A DNA stretch of 64,000 nucleotides from positions 160,276-224,275 of the forward strand of contig CAJUMJ010000019.1 in assembly GCA_910587095.1 (NCBI GenBank), written 5' to 3'. The stretch comes from an uncultured Lachnospiraceae bacterium. GTDB lineage: Bacteria; Bacillota; Clostridia; Lachnospirales; Lachnospiraceae. Numbering within the stretch: the stretch's first letter is position 1; the number at the start of each line of letters is the position of its first letter. The translations under genes were made by a program, and so were the position numbers. The notes under the pieces are model-generated. The model ran no database searches, had not been told where the DNA came from, and saw only the letters and a list, made by a program, of their open reading frames with translations. Shown piece after piece: positions 1 through 7,853 of this stretch.

Positions 1-1
1 C

Positions 2-1393
2 AGCGAGCGTTTTTCGGCGGCTCTTAAAAATATGGGTGAACAGGGGAGCCACATTGCCATTGTGGGGGACTCCTCCTATCCGTGGATTGTATCTTATTAC
101 GGCACGGTAAACAGCGGCAGCGTTGCGGTGCCGCTCGACGCCAACCTGCCGGCGGAGGATTTGTGCGAGTTGATAGACCGGGCGGATGTCACGGTGCTTA
201 TGTATGATAAAGCCAGAGAGGCGATGGCCAAAATGGCGGGAGAAAGATGTCCGAAGCTGAAATACAGGATTGCTATGGAGCAGGTACAAGCAGGGGAAAC
301 GATGCTTGAGGGAGCGATTTCTTTTGAGGCGTTTTTAAAGGAACAGGAGTCTGGCTTTTCGTACAGTCCGAAGCCGGAGGAGTTAGCGACTATCATGTTT
401 ACGTCGGGCACTACGGGAAAGAGCAAAGGAGTGATGCTCACCCACAGAAATCTGGCGGAAAACGCCACGGCCCAGGATATGGGATTTGAGCCGGGAATGG
501 TGCTTCTGTCCGTGCTGCCGATCCATCACGCTTACTGCCTGAGTATGGATATTCTGAAAGGGACATCCATCGGATCGGTGATCTGCATCAACGATTCCCT
601 GCTGCGTGTATTAAAGAACATCAAACTTTTTGAGCCGAATATCATACTCATGGTGCCGCTCATGATAGAGACATTCGCGAAGAAGCTGGAGGAGACGGAT
701 TGGCTTCCGGCTCCGATCATAAAGGCGAAGGTTTTCGGAAAACAGCTCCACACGATATGCAGCGGCGGCGCGTACCTGAATCCGGACTACTTAAAGCGTT
801 TTGAAAAGTACGGCATAGCGATTTTGCAAGGATACGGTATGACGGAGTGTTCCCCTGTGATCAGCTCTAACCTGCCCAAGGACAAAAAGGACGGTTCCAT
901 CGGAAAGTGTATGCCAAACTGCGAGGTTAAGGTAGTGGACGAGGAGCTGTGGGTGAGAGGAACGAGCGTCATGCAGGGCTACTACAAGATGCCCGAGGAG
1001 ACGGCCGAGACGCTTGTGGACGGCTGGCTTAAGACGGGGGATTTGGGTTATGTGGATGAGGACGGGTTCTTGTTCCTCACGGGAAGGAAGAAAAATCTGA
1101 TCATCACACCAAACGGGGAGAACGTCTCGCCTGAGGAACTGGAAAATAAGATTGGCAGCGCGCGTCTCGTGCAGGAGGTTTTGGTGCGGGAGAAAGACGG
1201 CGTGATAGAAGCGGAGATTTTCCCTGATCTGGAGTATGCTTCCAAGAAAAAAATCAAGGATGTGGGCGCCGAGATACAGAAGATCATCGATGATTACAAC
1301 GAGAAGGCTCCTCTGTACAAGAGAGTGCTGAGTCTCAAGCTGCGGGATACGGAGTTTGAGAAAAATACCACGAAGAAGATCAAGAGATTCTGA
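2..1393 (+). CDS. AMP-forming acyl-CoA/acyl-acid ligase (partial, cut by left edge)
   Basis: Member of the adenylate-forming (ANL) ligase family, which activates a carboxylic acid, probably a fatty acid, as an acyl-adenylate and then passes it to CoA or another thiol carrier. The frame is open to the left edge (residues SERFSAALKN precede the first ATG at 32), so the true start lies outside the window. Counting from that ATG, the P-loop TSGTTGKSKG is at about residue 124, followed by YGMTECSP, TGDLGYVDEDG, and a C-terminal TTKKIKR that should hold the catalytic lysine, as in long-chain acyl-CoA synthetases. The substrate cannot be told from sequence alone. It converges on the next gene, from which it is separated by a perfect hairpin terminator. 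Confidence 0.88.
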   Translation, partial: SERFSAALKNMGEQGSHIAIVGDSSYPWIVSYYGTVNSGSVAVPLDANLPAEDLCELIDRADVTVLMYDKAREAMAKMAGERCPKLKYRIAMEQVQAGETMLEGAISFEAFLKEQESGFSYSPKPEELATIMFTSGTTGKSKGVMLTHRNLAENATAQDMGFEPGMVLLSVLPIHHAYCLSMDILKGTSIGSVICINDSLLRVLKNIKLFEPNIILMVPLMIETFAKKLEETDWLPAPIIKAKVFGKQLHTICSGGAYLNPDYLKRFEKYGIAILQGYGMTECSPVISSNLPKDKKDGSIGKCMPNCEVKVVDEELWVRGTSVMQGYYKMPEETAETLVDGWLKTGDLGYVDEDGFLFLTGRKKNLIITPNGENVSPEELENKIGSARLVQEVLVREKDGVIEAEIFPDLEYASKKKIKDVGAEIQKIIDDYNEKAPLYKRVLSLKLRDTEFEKNTTKKIKRF

Positions 1394-1411
1394 TCGCAAT
1401 AAACATAAAAA

Positions 1412-1449
1412 ACAGCCGTTTCTTAATATCTGTAAAAAGAAACGGCTGT
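1412..1449. terminator. Bidirectional hairpin terminator between convergent genes
   Basis: A perfect 13-bp stem (1412-1424 with 1437-1449) around a 12-nt loop lies between two convergent genes. The A-rich stretch just left of it (1404-1411) is a T-run on the minus strand, so termination should be strongest for the minus-strand gene. The plus-strand T-run is poor. Confidence 0.85.
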
Positions 1450-1460
1450 CTGTAATTTGA

Positions 1461-2189
1461 TCACACGGTGAAATCAAAGCGTGCGCCGGGCATGGGAATG
1501 GTTGTCTCTTCCTTCACATTGTCCCAGTTAAAGTTTTTAATCTGTTCCAACAGGTCTTCCACGCTGTCCGCGGAGACGGTAGCGCGTTTACTGTGCTCGT
1601 AATTGTATTTGTCCTGGCCTTTGCCGGTGCGCTCCGCATCAGCCTCCTTAGCCGCTTCTTTCTTGTCCTCACGGATCTTGTCGACAAACTCTTTCGTGCG
1701 CTCGCCGGACTTCTCAAGCTCCGCAAAGTAAGAAACCTTTCCGTCCTTACCAATGTTAACGCCCAGAGTCACAACCTCGTCCTCGCGCCCGGTATCTTTC
1801 AGCTCTTCCTTGATTTCGCCAAGTTTGTCGATCGATTCGTCCAAAAGGGCGAGGTTCTGCTTTTTCACCTCGTCGTCGTTGGCCATCCGCTCTAACTCTT
1901 CGGGATCGATCAGCACGCTGTAGTCTTTGGAACCGCGGGAGAGATACTCAGCCGCCTCCTCGTCGGTCTCATACTCCGCAACATAGAAGTCCGCGTTGCT
2001 GTAGGATTTCTTTAACTCCTGCAAAAGCGCTTTCGCCTTGTCGCTTAACTTTACGGAGTTATTGTCCGTCTTTTTTGTGTTATCCGTCTTTTTATCGTCA
2101 GCCTTCGCCGCTTTTCTGCTCTGTGCGGAAGAGGTGTAGTAACTCTTCTGCGCGGGACTGTAGCTGCCGATACCGTTCATATTGTTCAT
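1461..2189 (-). CDS. Conserved hypothetical protein, DUF6033-like, probably in the motility regulon
   Basis: A 242-residue soluble, highly charged protein with no enzyme motif. Residues 1-45 are low-complexity (Ser, Tyr, Lys, Asp, Asn). A conserved-looking core follows, starting SVKLSDKAKALLQELKK and continuing with DFYVAEYETDEEAAEYLSRG. It resembles proteins I associate with the Lachnospiraceae family DUF6033; this is recalled, not searched. The ATG at 2189 has a strong ribosome-binding site (AAGGAGGG, complement of 2198-2205). A sigma-28-like promoter lies about 85 bp upstream (2275-2302), suggesting co-expression with flagella or chemotaxis genes. A perfect terminator follows it. The function is unknown. 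Confidence 0.8.
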   Translation of the reverse strand: MNNMNGIGSYSPAQKSYYTSSAQSRKAAKADDKKTDNTKKTDNNSVKLSDKAKALLQELKKSYSNADFYVAEYETDEEAAEYLSRGSKDYSVLIDPEELERMANDDEVKKQNLALLDESIDKLGEIKEELKDTGREDEVVTLGVNIGKDGKVSYFAELEKSGERTKEFVDKIREDKKEAAKEADAERTGKGQDKYNYEHSKRATVSADSVEDLLEQIKNFNWDNVKEETTIPMPGARFDFTV

Positions 2190-2274
2190 GATTTTCGCCC
2201 TCCTTAGCCTTTCTTGGGTGTTCTGTAAATCCGTTTACCTGCCGGGAAATTCCAGAGTCCTCCCCTTATTCTAT

Positions 2275-2302
2275 ATATCGCCTCGGAGAAGGAAAATCTT
2301 AA
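2275..2302 (-). promoter_or_regulatory. Sigma-28 (SigD/FliA)-like promoter
   Basis: On the minus strand the sequence reads TAAG, 15 nt, then GGCGATAT. The flagellar sigma-D/sigma-28 consensus is TAAA, about 15 nt, then GCCGATAT. It lies upstream of the 242-residue gene and leaves a leader of about 80 nt. A similar site precedes the small gene at 3596-3835. Confidence 0.55.
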
Positions 2303-2388
2303 GGGGAAAGTGGGATAGAAAAGTAAAAAAGACAGCATACTAATCAAAAACAGGGCATTTGGTCAGGGCAAAGGTTGAGAGGACAGCG

Positions 2389-2949
2389 ATGGAACGCTTG
2401 AAAGGGAAGGCGGCCAGGGTGGATTTCATATATTATGTATGGCTTTTTATTCTGACAGCGGTTTTCGGATGGTTGTGGGAGGGGTTTTTGTATCTTTTTA
2501 AGGACGAGATGTATGTCAACCGGGGGTTTCTGACCGGGCCATGGCTTCCGATTTACGGGATAGGCGCGGTGACGCTGGAGCTGTGGTTCCACAGATGGCG
2601 CGATCACCCGGTTCGGATTTTTCTCTTATCGATGCTGTTTTGCACGTTGCTTGAGTATGTGTCGGGATGGTATTTGGAGTCGGCCTGGGGAATCAGATGG
2701 TGGGACTACAGCAAAATGCCGTTTAACTTCCAGGGCAGGATTTGTCTTCTGAGCAGCCTGCTTTTCGGCTTGGGAGGAATGCTGCTTGTGTGGGTGTTTT
2801 CGCCTCTGTTTTATTCCATGTATATTCGGATTCCCGACAGAGTGAGAGTAAGCATTGGACTGCTTGCTGTTTTACTGTTTGCCGTGGATGCGACGTACAG
2901 CGCGGTGCTGCCTCATGTCGGGGAAGGAGTCACATACGGAATCGGTTGA
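2389..2949 (+). CDS. Multi-pass membrane protein, putative ABC transporter permease (CmpB-like/DUF1113)
   Basis: About 186 residues with four or five hydrophobic segments. The pattern VWLFILTAVFGWLWEGFLY, then NRGFLTGPWLPIYG, and later EYVSGWYLE and WWDYS is typical of the Firmicutes family annotated as putative ABC-transporter type IV (PF06541, formerly DUF1113). The biochemical role of that family is not established. I chose the ATG at 2389, preceded by GAGAGGA, over an upstream TTG at 2359 that lacks a site. No ATPase partner is adjacent, so a transport role is only a family label here. Confidence 0.8.
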   Translation: MERLKGKAARVDFIYYVWLFILTAVFGWLWEGFLYLFKDEMYVNRGFLTGPWLPIYGIGAVTLELWFHRWRDHPVRIFLLSMLFCTLLEYVSGWYLESAWGIRWWDYSKMPFNFQGRICLLSSLLFGLGGMLLVWVFSPLFYSMYIRIPDRVRVSIGLLAVLLFAVDATYSAVLPHVGEGVTYGIG

Positions 2950-2960
2950 TGAAGCGATGC

Positions 2961-2994
2961 GGGAGCGTTTCTTGACAGGACGCTCCCCTTATTG
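2961..2994 (+). terminator. Probable terminator after the CmpB-like gene
   Basis: A 7-bp stem, GGGAGCG (2961-2967) with CGCTCCC (2981-2987), is followed by CTTATT. The T-run is short, so the call is moderate. Confidence 0.6.
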
Positions 2995-3084
2995 TATAAC
3001 AAAAATATTACCAGACATATGAAAACAACGGGAATACAGAAGAATACAAAAAAGGCACTTTTACGACGGAAGGGGACGGAGCAT

Positions 3085-3519
3085 ATGAAGATTTCCACAA
3101 AGGGCAGATATGCCCTCAGACTGATGCTTGATCTGGCGATTTACGATACGGGAGCGCCGGTGAGAATCAGGGATATCGGAGCAAGGCAGGGGATATCGGA
3201 GAAATATTTGGAGCAGATCATTTCCGTACTGAATAAAGCCGGGTATGTGAGGAGTGTCAGAGGCCCACAGGGCGGGTATCATCTCATGAAGGATCCGAAG
3301 CAGTATACGGTGGGGATGATTTTACGCTTGACGGAAGGGTCGCTTGCGCCGGTGGCGTGCCTGGATGACGAGGTCAACACCTGCGAAAGAGTGGAAGAGT
3401 GCGTTACCCTGCGGCTGTGGCAGATGCTAAACCAGGCGGTCAGCGATGTTGTGGATCAGGTGACGCTTGCGGATCTGGTTGATTGGCACGAACAGAAGGG
3501 CGCCAACTATGTGATATAG
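3085..3519 (+). CDS. Rrf2-family transcriptional regulator (IscR/CymR-like)
   Basis: A 144-residue winged-helix repressor. The N-terminus MKISTKGRYALRLMLDLA and the wing motif VRGPQGGYHL are hallmarks of Rrf2 proteins. Three cysteines in the pattern C-x7-C-x5-C (within VACLDDEVNTCERVEECVT) match the iron-sulfur ligand region of IscR-type members, so sensing of Fe-S status or redox is likely. The ATG at 3085, preceded by GGGGACGGAG, matches the family N-terminus; an in-frame start at 2992 would add 31 unrelated residues. No cysteine desulfurase or nifU gene is adjacent, so its targets lie elsewhere. A strong terminator follows. Confidence 0.92.
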   Translation: MKISTKGRYALRLMLDLAIYDTGAPVRIRDIGARQGISEKYLEQIISVLNKAGYVRSVRGPQGGYHLMKDPKQYTVGMILRLTEGSLAPVACLDDEVNTCERVEECVTLRLWQMLNQAVSDVVDQVTLADLVDWHEQKGANYVI

Positions 3520-3540
3520 ATTGAAAGTAGAAGAAATCAA

Positions 3541-3580
3541 AAAACTCAGCTCGGACGCACTGAGTTTTTTGATTTCTTTT
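3541..3580. terminator. Bidirectional terminator after the Rrf2 gene
   Basis: A 9-bp stem, AAAACTCAG (3541-3549) with CTGAGTTTT (3560-3568), is followed by a T-rich tract on the plus strand. The minus strand has T-rich sequence beyond the other arm, so it can also serve the convergent small gene at 3596-3835. Confidence 0.85.
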
Positions 3581-3595
3581 GTATTCTCTGCAGTT

Positions 3596-3835
3596 TTAGG
3601 AATATTCTCGCAAATTCACAAAATTCTGAAAAGGGAGGGCGTTTTTCGTGTATCCTGCGGTGCGGATTTCGATATTTCGACTCTTCTCCTTCTCAAATGC
3701 CTCATCCAGTACCTCGGAAAAGAACTTTTTGGCAAAGGCGCTGGACGGGTTCTGTCTGGACTGACGGTTTTTGTCTTCGGAAGCGATCTTCCTCACCGGG
3801 GTGACCGTCATAACCGCTTCAACTTTATAGTACAA
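3596..3835 (-). CDS. Small protein of unknown function, sigma-28-type promoter, unusual start
   Basis: Encodes about 79 residues (YYKVEAVMTVTPVRKIASED at the start), basic and Lys/Asn/Ser-rich, with no motif I recognise. It looks genuine: an exact sigma-28-like promoter lies upstream, a strong ribosome-binding site (AAGGAGGG) sits at 3859-3866 on the minus strand, and a terminator lies at its end. The start is odd. No ATG or GTG in frame follows the ribosome-binding site; the only conventional codon is a TTG at 3835, about 25 nt away. A rare ATC codon lies 9 nt after the site and would add five residues. An in-frame TGA lies further upstream. Confidence 0.5.
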   Translation of the reverse strand: MYYKVEAVMTVTPVRKIASEDKNRQSRQNPSSAFAKKFFSEVLDEAFEKEKSRNIEIRTAGYTKNALPFQNFVNLREYS

Positions 3836-3937
3836 TTCGTTTGCATAGATTGCGGTAATCCCTCCTTGGATTCATATTTGTGCGTTTTGATATGGCCATA
3901 TCCTCTGTTGCACAGCGAACTTCTTGTTCTGTAAAGG

Positions 3938-3964
3938 ATATCGGCAGGAATTCCGTTTCCTTAA
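3938..3964 (-). promoter_or_regulatory. Sigma-28 (SigD/FliA)-like promoter with exact -10
   Basis: On the minus strand the sequence reads TTAA, 15 nt, GCCGATAT. The second element matches the sigma-D -10 consensus exactly. It drives the small gene ending at 3596 with a leader of about 95 nt. Confidence 0.65.
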
Positions 3965-4135
3965 CCTTATTTTAACAGTTTTTGAATAGAAATGAAAGAT
4001 AAAATATCTAAAAATACAAAAGCGGAGGAGAAAAAAACAGAAATATAAAACGGTATAACGATAAAGACAGACAAATCAAGGGCGTGACACAAGATATGGT
4101 AGGTTGTTGCCTGGAGGCCACTATTACGGAATAAG

Positions 4136-4201
4136 TAGGTTGACAAATGACTACCAATGAGGTATAGTGAATGAAAGAATAGGTAGGCGAATGTCAACCT
4201 A
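4136..4201 (+). promoter_or_regulatory. Consensus sigma-A promoter with candidate BlaI-type operator half-sites
   Basis: TTGACA (4140-4145), a 17-nt spacer and TATAGT (4163-4168) form a near-perfect promoter. An inverted pair, TAGGTTGACA (4136-4145) and TGTCAACCTA (4192-4201), brackets the promoter and start region, and a further TAGGTTG lies at 4100-4106. This arrangement fits autorepression by the BlaI-like protein encoded directly downstream; binding is inferred. Confidence 0.7.
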
Positions 4202-4230
4202 TTGTGGACGGATAATGGAGGAGGGGACAT

Positions 4231-4641
4231 ATGGTCAGATTATCGGAGGCTGAGTGGAAGGTTATGAATGCGCTGTGGGAGAATACGCCGCAGACGATTA
4301 TGCAGTTGACGCGCCGCTTTCAGGAAACTACAGGATGGACGAAACATACGGTTATGACTTTTTTGAGGAGAATGGAGGATAAGGGCGCTGTCGGCTATGA
4401 GGCCGGGGAGAAAGCCAAACTTTACTACCCGAAGATCGGGAGGCAGGAGGCGGCGCTGCAGGAGACGGAAGAATTTTTGGAGAGGGTTTTTGAAGGCAGA
4501 ATGGGTCTGATGCTGAATACGATGGTCGAGCGCAAAGCGCTCTCCGGAACGGAGATTCAGGAATTGTACGAGATTTTAAGGCAGGCCGAGGAGGCGCGCG
4601 GGGACGGCAAAGAGAGCGGAAAGGACGGTGAGGAGGTATGA
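4231..4641 (+). CDS. BlaI/MecI/CopY-family transcriptional repressor
   Basis: A 136-residue winged-helix repressor. The N-terminus LSEAEWKVMNALWENTP and the recognition-helix region WTKHTVMTFLRRMEDKGAV are typical of the family. Such proteins dimerise on inverted repeats and are inactivated through proteolysis triggered by a membrane sensor. The partner is encoded next, overlapping by 4 nt (ATGA), so this is a BlaI/BlaR-like pair. A strong ribosome-binding site (GGAGGAGGGG) precedes the ATG. The C-terminal 20 residues are unusually charged (Glu, Gly, Lys). No beta-lactamase gene lies within the window, so its regulon is unknown. Confidence 0.92.
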   Translation: MVRLSEAEWKVMNALWENTPQTIMQLTRRFQETTGWTKHTVMTFLRRMEDKGAVGYEAGEKAKLYYPKIGRQEAALQETEEFLERVFEGRMGLMLNTMVERKALSGTEIQELYEILRQAEEARGDGKESGKDGEEV

Positions 4642-6827
4642 TGGCAGAGATATTGGCTACGTCGTCGGTGCTGATCGCAGTGATTTTTCTCCTGCGGAAG
4701 CTGACTGTAGGGAAGATCAGCATGAGGGTCCGGTATGCGCTCTGGCTTTTGGCGGCGCTCAGGCTGCTTATTCCCGTATCCGTGGGGACGAGCCCTTTAA
4801 GCGTGATGAATCTGATGCCGGAGACTTTTGGGGAAAGCGGCGAAAATACGGAAAAAAGCACGGATGAATTCCAGGGCATGTCCAAAGAAAAAGAAGCGGG
4901 ATTTTCTCTTGGGCAGGAAGACGGGGAAGGACAGGCCGTCCTGGCAGAGGAGGACGATCGTCCAAAGAAGACGCAGATCGTCACCACGATGGCGTACGCT
5001 TCAAAGGAAGAAGATTCGGCTCTGTCACAACAGGAGGAAGAGGGCCGCATCCAGGGAGTAGGGAAAGCGCTTGGCCTGGTGTGGTTTTTGGGCTTTCTGA
5101 CGGTGGGAGGCTGTATGCTTCTTATGCGTATCCGCTTTGTGAGCTGGCTTTACGGGCGCAGGGAAATACTCTCGGGGGAGATGCTAAGAGGAGCGTTTTC
5201 CGAGCGACTTGCCAGGCGAAGAATGCGTGTGTACCGGGTGGGAAAGCTGCCAAGCCCCTGTCTGGTGGGACGATGTATCTATGTGGGGGAGGAGGCGGCG
5301 GAAGATGAGCGGCTCCTTGCTCATGTCCTTTCTCACGAGTACTGTCATGCGGTACATGGGGACGGCTTTTGGGCTTTCCTGCGGTGTGCTCTGGCGGCGG
5401 TTTACTGGTTTGATCCTTTTGTGTGGGCGGCGGCTTTTGCAGCAAGGCAGGACAGCGAGCTTGCCTGCGACGAGGCGGCGGTCAGACTTTTGGGGGAGGA
5501 GCAGCGGTTTGCCTATGGCAGGACGCTCCTTTTCCTTCTGAACCGGGACGGCGGGGAAAGGGAGAGATGCCCTGGCATGTCCTTTATGACGGAAGGCTCG
5601 CGGCGAAGCGTCAAAGAGAGGATTTCTTTGCTTGCAAAAGGCGGGAAGACGAGAAGAATGACCCTTTTCGTCGTTCTTGCGGCGGCAGTTTTAGTCTGTG
5701 GCTGCGCGTTCACGGGGGCGGATCGGAAAGAAGGGGAAGAGCAGGCTGACGGGGCGGAGCATGTTTCCGGTTCGCCGTCGCAGAAGACTTCGGAACAAGA
5801 AGCTGAGGAAACCGGACGGATTTTGGACAACGATGAGAGGGACATGGGGATTGTCGGGGAAACGGAAGAGGCGGCAGAGCGGATTTTAGCGGCGGAGGGC
5901 CTGACGGCCGGTTCCCTGGATGAGGAGAGATGGCAGGCTTTCGAGGAAACGCTGCATTCATACGACGACAGCGAGCTGTTGCAAAAACGGGAATTTGACG
6001 TACAGTCCTACTATGATTGGCAGGAGGGAAAGAGCGGCGAAAAACCGGAAGACGGCTGGTATCTGCTCTGCCGCGAAAACGGAGGGCTGATCTCCCTTTA
6101 CGGCCTTTACACGGAAGCGTTTGGGTTTCGGGGGTTAAAGACACGTATCGGGGAGGATGTGAACACCCTCGACATCTCCTGGTGCGCTTCTTATCTGAAC
6201 GGAACCAGTGAAAATATCCGTATCCTGGAGTTTGCGCAGGACGGGAGGCCAAGAAAGTTTGCGTGGAAGCTTCTCGCCGAGGAGAGCAGGGAAGCGGAAA
6301 AATGGCGGCTTTATGAAGGATACCGCTACGATACCGGCACGATTGAGCTAAAGGCGCTCACGGAAAAGGAGTGTGTCGAGTGGGGGGAGAAATATCTGAC
6401 TTTTGACGTCGATCAGGAGGCGGCGAAGGTACATGTGACCTGTGACGGAGACATGTATTTGGGCGCTATTGATATTTCCGCTTATCAGGACTGGGAGACG
6501 GAGGATGTGCGAATCGTGTCTGATACCGTCGGGGTTTTGCTGGATGACAAGGCAGGGGAAGAGGCGGCCGTATCGGGGGAGGAAGGACTGGCGGTGCAGC
6601 TTGTGGTAGGACTGAAACTGAAAGGCGTCGAAGGGCTGTGGTTTGACGGCCTGCCGCCTTTGACGATACAGGTTGCGGAGGATGAGAGCAGCGATTCCGG
6701 TTTCTTATTGCAGACGCCGAGGATCGACGAGCGTTATGAGGGACGGGCACTCTGGCAGGAGAGGAAGCTTACACAACTGCGGGACGGGATTGGCAGCGGA
6801 ACCGACAGGGAAGAACCGGGTGAATAA
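4638..6827 (+). CDS. BlaR1-like M56 metallopeptidase membrane sensor
   Basis: A 729-residue integral membrane protease paired with the BlaI-like repressor. Two N-terminal membrane helices (about 5-20 and 30-48) and an acidic linker (55-130) precede another helix (about 142-165). The zinc motif HEYCH is at residues 233-237 and ELACDEA, the expected third ligand region, follows. A further helix at about 341-358 leads into an extracellular C-terminal domain of roughly 370 residues. That domain shows no SxxK or SxN penicillin-binding motifs, so the signal is probably not a beta-lactam recognised in the BlaR1 way. Start: two adjacent ATGs follow GAGGAGGT; 4638 overlaps the repressor stop. Confidence 0.87.
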   Translation: MMAEILATSSVLIAVIFLLRKLTVGKISMRVRYALWLLAALRLLIPVSVGTSPLSVMNLMPETFGESGENTEKSTDEFQGMSKEKEAGFSLGQEDGEGQAVLAEEDDRPKKTQIVTTMAYASKEEDSALSQQEEEGRIQGVGKALGLVWFLGFLTVGGCMLLMRIRFVSWLYGRREILSGEMLRGAFSERLARRRMRVYRVGKLPSPCLVGRCIYVGEEAAEDERLLAHVLSHEYCHAVHGDGFWAFLRCALAAVYWFDPFVWAAAFAARQDSELACDEAAVRLLGEEQRFAYGRTLLFLLNRDGGERERCPGMSFMTEGSRRSVKERISLLAKGGKTRRMTLFVVLAAAVLVCGCAFTGADRKEGEEQADGAEHVSGSPSQKTSEQEAEETGRILDNDERDMGIVGETEEAAERILAAEGLTAGSLDEERWQAFEETLHSYDDSELLQKREFDVQSYYDWQEGKSGEKPEDGWYLLCRENGGLISLYGLYTEAFGFRGLKTRIGEDVNTLDISWCASYLNGTSENIRILEFAQDGRPRKFAWKLLAEESREAEKWRLYEGYRYDTGTIELKALTEKECVEWGEKYLTFDVDQEAAKVHVTCDGDMYLGAIDISAYQDWETEDVRIVSDTVGVLLDDKAGEEAAVSGEEGLAVQLVVGLKLKGVEGLWFDGLPPLTIQVAEDESSDSGFLLQTPRIDERYEGRALWQERKLTQLRDGIGSGTDREEPGE

Positions 6828-6877
6828 AAGTTTTTTAAAGAAACGCGATAAGATTCTTTCTTATTGCGCTTCTTTAT

Positions 6878-6907
6878 GTTATAATAGCCGCGAAAGAAAA
6901 TTATAAC
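6878..6907 (+). promoter_or_regulatory. Promoter -10 and dyad upstream of mecA
   Basis: TATAAT (6880-6885) is a perfect -10 element with a weak -35 region. An 8-bp inverted repeat, GTTATAAT (6878-6885) and ATTATAAC (6900-6907), covers the -10 and likely start point and could be a regulator site. Confidence 0.5.
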
Positions 6908-6950
6908 ATTACAGTGAACGGGTTTACAATGGATAGGGGACGGAAAATAC

Positions 6951-7610
6951 ATGAAATATAAAAAGATTAATGATGCTACGGTACAATGTATCGTCTCGGC
7001 GGACGATATGGCAGAGTATGGGCTTGCGTTATCGGATATCTTTGAGCGCAATGAAAGAGGCGAGGAGTTTTTGCGGGATATCATCGAGCGGGCGCACGAA
7101 GAGGTGGGCTATCAGATAAACAACGGCAACATTGCCATGCAGATTACGCCGCTTAAGGACAACGGCCTGGTAGTGACCTTTACGGACGAGGGGCCTGCGG
7201 CTTTCAAGGAGATGCTGCAAAACTTAAAAGAGGTACTGCAGGAATTCAGCGCGGAGCTTGCGGGGCAGGAGGAACGCGCCCAGGCTTCTTTGCAGTCGGC
7301 GGAAGAGTACGATGAAAACCGGAGGATGTTCGTCTTTAGCAGCATACATCAGACGATGCAGTATGCGGCAACGATCCCGAGTACATACTCCGTGAAGAGC
7401 CATTTCTTTAAGGAGAGCGGCGACTATTATCTGGTTTTGGAGAAAAACCGGCTCTCCCACAAGGCATTCAACAGAATCAGCGCCCAGGCGGTAGAGTTCG
7501 GTAATCTGATTGCGGTTTCCGACGAGCGCATGCAGTATTTGGAGGAGCATGGGGAGTGCCTGATCAGGGATCGGGCGGTGAGCAGGCTGCGCAAGATTTA
7601 CCGCGCTTAA
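6951..7610 (+). CDS. mecA: MecA/YpbH-family adaptor protein for ClpC protease
   Basis: A 219-residue adaptor that delivers substrates to the ClpCP protease; in Bacillus it controls competence factor ComK. The N-terminus MKYKKINDATVQCIVSADDM (substrate-binding domain), an acidic middle, and a C-terminal domain ending DRAVSRLRKIYRA fit the family in order and length. This is not the methicillin-resistance mecA. It has its own promoter region and a terminator with a T-run, so it is probably monocistronic. The ribosome-binding site is modest (GGGGACGG). Confidence 0.9.
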   Translation: MKYKKINDATVQCIVSADDMAEYGLALSDIFERNERGEEFLRDIIERAHEEVGYQINNGNIAMQITPLKDNGLVVTFTDEGPAAFKEMLQNLKEVLQEFSAELAGQEERAQASLQSAEEYDENRRMFVFSSIHQTMQYAATIPSTYSVKSHFFKESGDYYLVLEKNRLSHKAFNRISAQAVEFGNLIAVSDERMQYLEEHGECLIRDRAVSRLRKIYRA

Positions 7611-7651
7611 AAACATATGTGAGAGCGCAAAATAAAACAGAGAGTGGTTAG

Positions 7652-7686
7652 GTGCTGCCATGCCTCAAAAGCGGGCAGCGCTTTTT
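7652..7686 (+). terminator. Terminator after mecA
   Basis: GCTGCC (7654-7659) pairs with GGCAGC (7674-7679), followed by GCTTTTT. Downstream to 7853 the sequence holds further short hairpins, for instance GGAAGA/TCTTCC at 7750-7765, but no gene that I can support. Confidence 0.7.
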
Positions 7687-7853
7687 ATGCGCAGGGGCGC
7701 ACAGAGGAATTTGCTGCTTGCGCAGCGTGCGCTCCGCGCGGCGAGTAGAGGAAGATGAATCTTCCCTATTTGATTGCGCATGGACATCCGGATTTCCGGC
7801 TCCGGTTTTGCGGGCGGTGATCCGAAGAAATTATATGAGAGAATGAGGACAAG

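Larger units (their letters stand above)
3836..4230. other. Intergenic control region between divergent small gene and blaI-like gene
   Basis: The left part holds the sigma-28-like promoter and ribosome-binding site of the minus-strand small gene. The middle (about 3965-4080) is AT-rich with nothing recognisable. The right part holds a consensus sigma-A promoter and repeated TAGGTTG half-sites for the blaI-like gene. No further gene is supported. Confidence 0.6.

Noticed and set aside
4231..6827. Beta-lactam resistance operon
   Set aside because: The BlaI/BlaR-like pair lacks a beta-lactamase or PBP2a gene nearby and the sensor has no penicillin-binding motifs.
6951..7610. Reading mecA as methicillin resistance
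   Set aside because: The 219-residue protein is the ClpC adaptor family; it has no transpeptidase domain.
7652..7846. 64-residue open frame between mecA and the helicase gene
   Set aside because: It starts in the mecA terminator and runs through short hairpins, with no ribosome-binding site.
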